This document shows positions 7,301-8,097 of a stretch of 8,097 nucleotides of DNA, one piece after another. Source of the stretch: an uncultured Eubacteriales bacterium (lineage in GTDB: Bacteria; Bacillota; Clostridia; Christensenellales; CAG-138); the NCBI GenBank assembly GCA_900543475.1, contig UQRU01000092.1, positions 1-8,097 of the forward strand, in the 5' to 3' direction. Each line of letters begins with the position of its first letter. Position 1 is the stretch's first letter. The notes beneath the pieces were generated by a model. The model did not search any database. It saw nothing but the letters and a program-made list of their open reading frames with translations, and was not told where the DNA came from. The translations under genes and the position numbers were made by a program.

Positions 7301-7963
7301 TCCAACCATAGCTGCCGGATCGATTGCATCTCCCAGGCCTGGGCGGCTATCTGTGGCGGGGAACACGGGGCCGAGGCTATGGACGCCCTAATGGAAATGC
7401 TGCTGGATTCCCAAAGCGGCATTCTGCGGCTGCTGACCCCAGCTTTTCGGGAACCGATGGAACAGGGGAACCCGGTGGGCTACATCACCGCCTATGTGCC
7501 GGGGGTGCGGGAAAACGGCGGCCAATACACCCACGGGGCGGCCTGGGCCGTATGGGCCTGCTGCCGCCTGGGCCGGAGCGAGGAGGCGTTCCGCCTGTTT
7601 GAGACCCTCAACCCCCTGGTGCATACCAGCACCCGCACCGGGGCTGTACGCTATGGGGTGGAGCCCTATGCCTTGGCAGGGGACGTATACGCCCCGCCCA
7701 ACGGCGGCCGGGGCGGGTGGAGCTGGTATACCGGCGCTGCGGCCTGGCTGTATAAGATCGGCCTGGAGGATATGCTGGGCATCCGGCGGCAGGGCCAGGA
7801 GCTTTGCTTTGCGCCCTGCGTCCCCTTTGACAGCTTTGCGGTGACCTACGCCTTTGGCAGCGCCACCTATGTATTGCGCTTTCAGCGGGGGGAAAAGAAA
7901 GGGCCAAAGCGCATCGCCCTGCTGGACGATGGAAAATGCCACACGGTGAAGGTGGTGTTCTAG
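173..7963 (+). CDS. ndvB: Cyclic beta-1,2-glucan synthase (GT84-GH189-GH94), NdvB/ChvB/Cgs-like
   Basis: This 2,596-residue inner-membrane enzyme is predicted to make cyclic beta-1,2-glucan from UDP-glucose. The order seen is: N-terminal helical region (1-376), TM pair (about 381-402, 404-425), GT84 (about 440-770), TM pair (about 774-790, 793-813), TM pair (about 896-912, 915-930), GH189 (about 945-1352) and GH94-type region (about 1390-2596). Six TM segments match the topology established for Brucella Cgs, which places both ends in the cytoplasm. Key motifs are present in all three modules: D583-x-D585 and R727-Q-H-R-W; E1131 and E1217; G2296-D-W-N-D, Q2451-Y-T-H and W2518-Y-T-G. At about 2,870 residues Brucella Cgs is longer, but the ending here (LDDGKCHTVKV) is family-typical, so the gene is not truncated. 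An in-frame stop at 161-163 fixes the start at M1 or M2. It appears monocistronic. The symbol is by homology; the role in a Firmicute host is not known from the sequence. Confidence 0.92.
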   Translation: MMAQNRTYLGLQDVTLEGEELCREAAQRAAWATSRRRLRLGNKSVLSVGEDRRIILAAYKQARERAAQGLELPQAMECLLDDLYVAEKALTCLRDEDPGAWRGLPCMAQGERLGLPRVYDMAVCLIGHRAGRLEESMLARFLEAFQGVSPLKLAELCALPAMLRIALVKLIALECEGALDAMGQYAQAEALAAQAGKGNPQREREAYLHKPYLAARLFGLLSEAGEQGACSRMLRRLEQADLDLEALCANLQREDSIRGDRLRHAIKSLRTLEAMDWEKCCEGFSLVDRVLREDNAYPGMDARSRAWYRRRVECLAAKLGVAETVVARQAVALGKARQEQGGRVAQAGYYLLEEGQRDLYAILRPDKRCRLRSEARKLWRFWIVQGALLAGLVYLCGAAAWYRGLLALLPAWSLAAGLSVRLFLARSQPSMLPRMEYKDALPPEQATLVVVPALITDAESLRGVIRQLEVHMLATRMEHCYYGVLGDFPDGKQAQRPGEGELLRLAKSLVEELNQKYPSPTPLFYYLHRRRTYQKADGLYMGWERKRGALCQLVTLLTQGDATPFVLLTHPLPQGIRYCLTLDADTVLPPGALAKLVGAMAHPLHAPEWDDQGVVRKGYGILAPRMSALPRGAAKSGFAWVASGDSGLDSYFPLCGEFYQDVFGAGIFGGKGIFHVEAFARALPRWIPENQVLSHDLLEGCFLRAGLVEDVTLYDCEPAGFIAWWKRQHRWTRGDWQLLPYLAEGVRDGAGVLRDNPLSSLSRYKIFDNLRRSLTPLGALACLAALPYLGWGWYGALALLCILEGPVLEAVCLPVQLLRSRRPVRFGGALLDRMPGAARAALDLMVLPYGTARLADAQVRTLYRVGHSHKHMLQWQTAAQTRGKPGSLGAYYSAMWPQTAVGLLMLAGMALGHAPWISGLLGVLWLAAPWGIERLDRGKAPQPLSPRARELLLDIARRTWAFFDGFAGPETGWLPPDNYQQAPARPVVANTSPTNIGMGMIACVCAMDLGFLTGEQLCRRIGNMLDTLEGLETWRGHFYNWYSLWDRRVLSPRYVSTVDSGNLAACLLTTAAALEALPGETGRAQGKRCRAMAKAMDFCALYDQERGLFHIGFDEGAGRLSRAWYDLMASESRLTSLVAVALGQVEAEHWFHLGRLLVPAGGGRALLSWSGTMFEYLMPVLFTGLVPGTLLHESCVNALQAQIRYGQVQGFPWGISESGYYAFDRAMYYQYRAFGVPQLGLMAQREPSRVVSPYSTLLALGVPGWEEKVLANLERLVDEGALGEYGMLEALDYTGSRVAAGKEREMVQSYMAHHQGMGLCALTNCLCGDSIRRRFMALPEIRAVEILLEEKPPAHGIVIREFESAALLGKAPEKKPHRPRRVTGPKAVPETQLLSNGDYTLFLTDSGLGFSKWRDVLLTRWRPDPLRGDGGIHLMARLGEETWELTWGAETILHPHKVEFHGRRGPLSTHVETYVCPQLDGEIREITLGNHGEEKLEVELGVFGEVCLATAEEDMAHPAFVRLTVEAAQQEGMLLFWRRQGGGAKPKGVLYAQLYAQGLHPRYCTDRLSARGRGATLGESMRRPLGGGPAEAPVDPCIAARATVSLEAGQSQTLWFLMGYAPNGEKALAQAKDLRAGLGEWEELAWAHALSDLRMAGLSEGKAELFQRMAARLLLQIPQKPKRPKDAPLGPGLEGLWQLGISGDLPMLLMEVESLQGLRMARTLLEFSSYMAAQNCPVDLVLVGCYPHAYRGELQLRLGELCSRHPQAKLLHGYALPQEQRQLLRDMALVVADGRPGRSLDKQFAQEDGPNWSPQVQAPGLEPMGEAALPPLPSLAFANGFGGLDMATGAYVIQLGPGEKTPMPWCNILTNGSFGALVSESGGGYTFGKNSRTDKLTPWQNEPLSDRRGEILLLWDGQEGHRPFTIEPGRLQREPARVRHGYGYTAFSTTAYGLNCEAVTFIDPTAPVKYTLLTLENPGEQERRLQLLYQAEWVLGERGDPASIYAYTYVEAAFARSLRTPQSPPGYLACPTLQVQVCHDREALLKGGWWAESLPEAPRHYGGAMSGLRGDMQIPAGGRVQVVLMLGQEAEAEAAERISRSTPSYVAERLQRVEADWQARLGKIRVQTPHPDFDALINGRLLYQVYAARLMARTGYYQCSGAMGFRDQLQDMLALLQVEPARVREQLLLCAGRQFPAGDVLHWWHMPMRGVRTRIVDDRLFLPYVLSYYLETTQDMDILDVPVAYLADRPLAEGQRDLYDRMEPGEAAEPLYGHCMRAIRSASRFGAHGLPYMEGGDWNDGMDQVGQGGGESVWLGWFLLAVYRRFAPIARAYGRDADAEELEGAIPGLQAALEAAWDGAWYRRAYFADGTPLGSASNHSCRIDCISQAWAAICGGEHGAEAMDALMEMLLDSQSGILRLLTPAFREPMEQGNPVGYITAYVPGVRENGGQYTHGAAWAVWACCRLGRSEEAFRLFETLNPLVHTSTRTGAVRYGVEPYALAGDVYAPPNGGRGGWSWYTGAAAWLYKIGLEDMLGIRRQGQELCFAPCVPFDSFAVTYAFGSATYVLRFQRGEKKGPKRIALLDDGKCHTVKVVF
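1301..2962 (+). other. Module: GT84 processive beta-1,2-glucosyltransferase with six membrane segments
   Basis: Residues 377-930. The widely spaced D, DxD, E/D, (Q/R)xxRW signature defined for Brucella Cgs is readable: D487 in LGDF, D583-A-D585 in LTLDADT, D696 in SHDLLEG, and R727-Q-H-R730-W731. Other family blocks are GWERKRG (543-548), YQDVFG (659-664) and FGGKGIF (668-674). The module transfers glucose from UDP-glucose with inversion and in relatives primes on the protein itself. Membrane segments flank it: two before (about 381-425), two directly after (about 774-813), and two more (about 896-930) before the GH189 module. All signature acidic residues are kept, so activity is expected. 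Confidence 0.88.
3005..4228 (+). other. Module: GH189 cyclisation (transglycosylase) domain
   Basis: Residues about 945-1352 form the (alpha/alpha)6 domain once called glycoamylase-like. Readable family blocks are N990-TSPTNIGM, H1037-FYNWY, PRYVSTVDSGNL (1052-1063), ASESR with E1131, SGTMFEYLMP with E1175, WGISES with E1217, and AHHQGM (1312-1317). The T. italicus domain was shown to close linear beta-1,2-glucan into rings by transglycosylation without hydrolysis. From memory its two key glutamates are E1356 and E1442; E1131 and E1217 here have the same 86-residue spacing. That match supports function but rests on recalled numbering. Confidence 0.85.
4340..7960 (+). other. Module: GH94-type phosphorylase region (two beta-sandwich segments plus catalytic barrel)
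   Basis: Residues about 1390-2596. A first beta-sandwich-like segment carries N1396-G-D-Y, GFSKWRD (1409-1415) and TRWRPD (1419-1424). A linker with GISGDLP (1700-1706) follows. A second segment carries FANGFGG (from 1837), P1864-W-x-N and N1890-S-R with TPWQNEP (1897-1903). The barrel begins near 2130 and holds GFRDQLQD (2164-2171), HWWH (2202-2205), GGDWNDGM (2295-2302, with D2297 the expected general acid), ENGGQYTH (2447-2454) and GGWSWYTG (2514-2521). GH94 enzymes phosphorolyse beta-glucosides; in Brucella Cgs this domain controls glucan length. The expected acid and phosphate-site motifs are present, but the loop after HWWH is altered. Confidence 0.87.
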
Positions 7964-7989
7964 CCGCAGCTGGCTATTGCCCATACAAA

Positions 7990-8020
7990 GCGTCCCCTGG
8001 GCCATTGCCTCAGGGGACGC
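7990..8020 (+). terminator. Hairpin just downstream of the gene (possible terminator or 3' stabiliser)
   Basis: GCGTCCCCTG at 7990-7999 pairs perfectly with CAGGGGACGC at 8011-8020 over 10 bp. Inside, GGC/GCC (8000-8002 and 8007-8009) can extend the stem around CATT, leaving a one-base bulge. It begins 26 nt after the stop codon. No T-run follows, so on its own it is a poor terminator; it may act with the next hairpin or protect the 3' end of the long mRNA. Confidence 0.45.
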
Positions 8021-8027
8021 CAGGCTG

Positions 8028-8057
8028 TCGAAAAAGTGGCTTGCGCCACTTTTTCGA
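8028..8057. terminator. Bidirectional intrinsic terminator
   Basis: TCGAAAAAGTGGC (8028-8040) and GCCACTTTTTCGA (8045-8057) are perfect 13-bp arms around the loop TTGC. Each strand reads as a GC-rich GTGGC/GCCAC stem followed directly by five Ts, the layout of a terminator that works in both directions. It ends the glucan synthase transcript and could also end a convergent gene to the right of the window. Confidence 0.75.
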
Positions 8058-8069
8058 GGTGTTCATAGC

Positions 8070-8097
8070 TCCCTTGCGCCTACGGCGCGGCCAGGGA
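8070..8097. repeat. Structured palindromic element cut by the window edge
   Basis: TCCCT (8070-8074) can pair with AGGGA (8093-8097), enclosing a tighter hairpin GCGCC-TAC-GGCGC (8076-8088). The two stems share one axis, with an asymmetric internal loop (T against GGCC). It lies 12 nt after the terminator hairpin and looks like part of a REP- or MITE-like dispersed palindromic unit that continues past the right edge. Copy number cannot be judged from one window. Confidence 0.4.

Noticed and set aside
6125..7366. Long open frame on the minus strand (413 codons)
   Set aside because: It is antisense to the conserved GH94 catalytic barrel. Its product is a Pro/Gly/Arg/Gln/His-rich composition without domain motifs, as expected from a high-GC gene read backwards. 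The + strand frame holds all the recognisable motifs.
173..7963. Possibility that the long frame is a fusion or assembly artefact
   Set aside because: The module order and six-segment membrane layout match established cyclic glucan synthases, and a frame of nearly 7.8 kb without a stop supports one genuine gene.
7388..8005. Minus-strand open frame spanning the 3' end of the gene (205 codons)
   Set aside because: It overlaps the conserved ENGGQYTH and WYTG coding blocks, starts inside the first downstream hairpin, and has no recognisable protein features. It is treated as a shadow.

Overview
The window is almost entirely one giant gene: a 2,596-residue, membrane-bound cyclic beta-1,2-glucan synthase of the NdvB/ChvB/Cgs type, on the + strand at 173-7963. 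High G+C (about two thirds by eye), a purine-rich AGGGGGAG ribosome binding site, heavy use of GGG, CGG and CTG codons, and tight hairpin terminators suggest a high-GC clostridial Firmicute of the Oscillospiraceae type. This placement is inferred from style and protein character; no marker gene is present.

Layout. Positions 1-29 hold a perfect 12-bp hairpin, probably the terminator of an upstream gene outside the window. Positions 30-172 are an AT-richer leader with a TTGACA box, a 7-bp inverted repeat and the ribosome binding site. The gene follows, in this order: an alpha-helical N-terminal region; two membrane segments; a GT84 beta-1,2-glucosyltransferase module; four more membrane segments; a GH189 cyclisation module; and a GH94-type phosphorylase region made of two beta-sandwich segments, a linker and an (alpha/alpha)6 catalytic barrel. 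Positions 7964-8097 are non-coding and hold three successive palindromes, including a bidirectional terminator and a structured element cut by the right edge.

How it works, from characterised relatives (Brucella and Agrobacterium Cgs/ChvB, Thermoanaerobacter italicus CGS): the GT84 module uses UDP-glucose to build a protein-attached linear beta-1,2-glucan, the GH94 module trims it by phosphorolysis to set chain length, and the GH189 module closes the ring by transglycosylation. The recognisable catalytic motifs of all three modules are present, so the enzyme looks intact. Terminator-like hairpins on both sides suggest a single-gene transcription unit, and no exporter gene is visible.

I do not see an undescribed multi-gene system. 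The points worth a second look are an operator-like inverted repeat against the ribosome binding site, two G-quadruplex motifs in the coding strand, altered active-site-proximal loops in the GH94 and GH189 modules, a poorly characterised segment between the two GH94 beta-sandwiches, and the compound palindromic element at the right edge.
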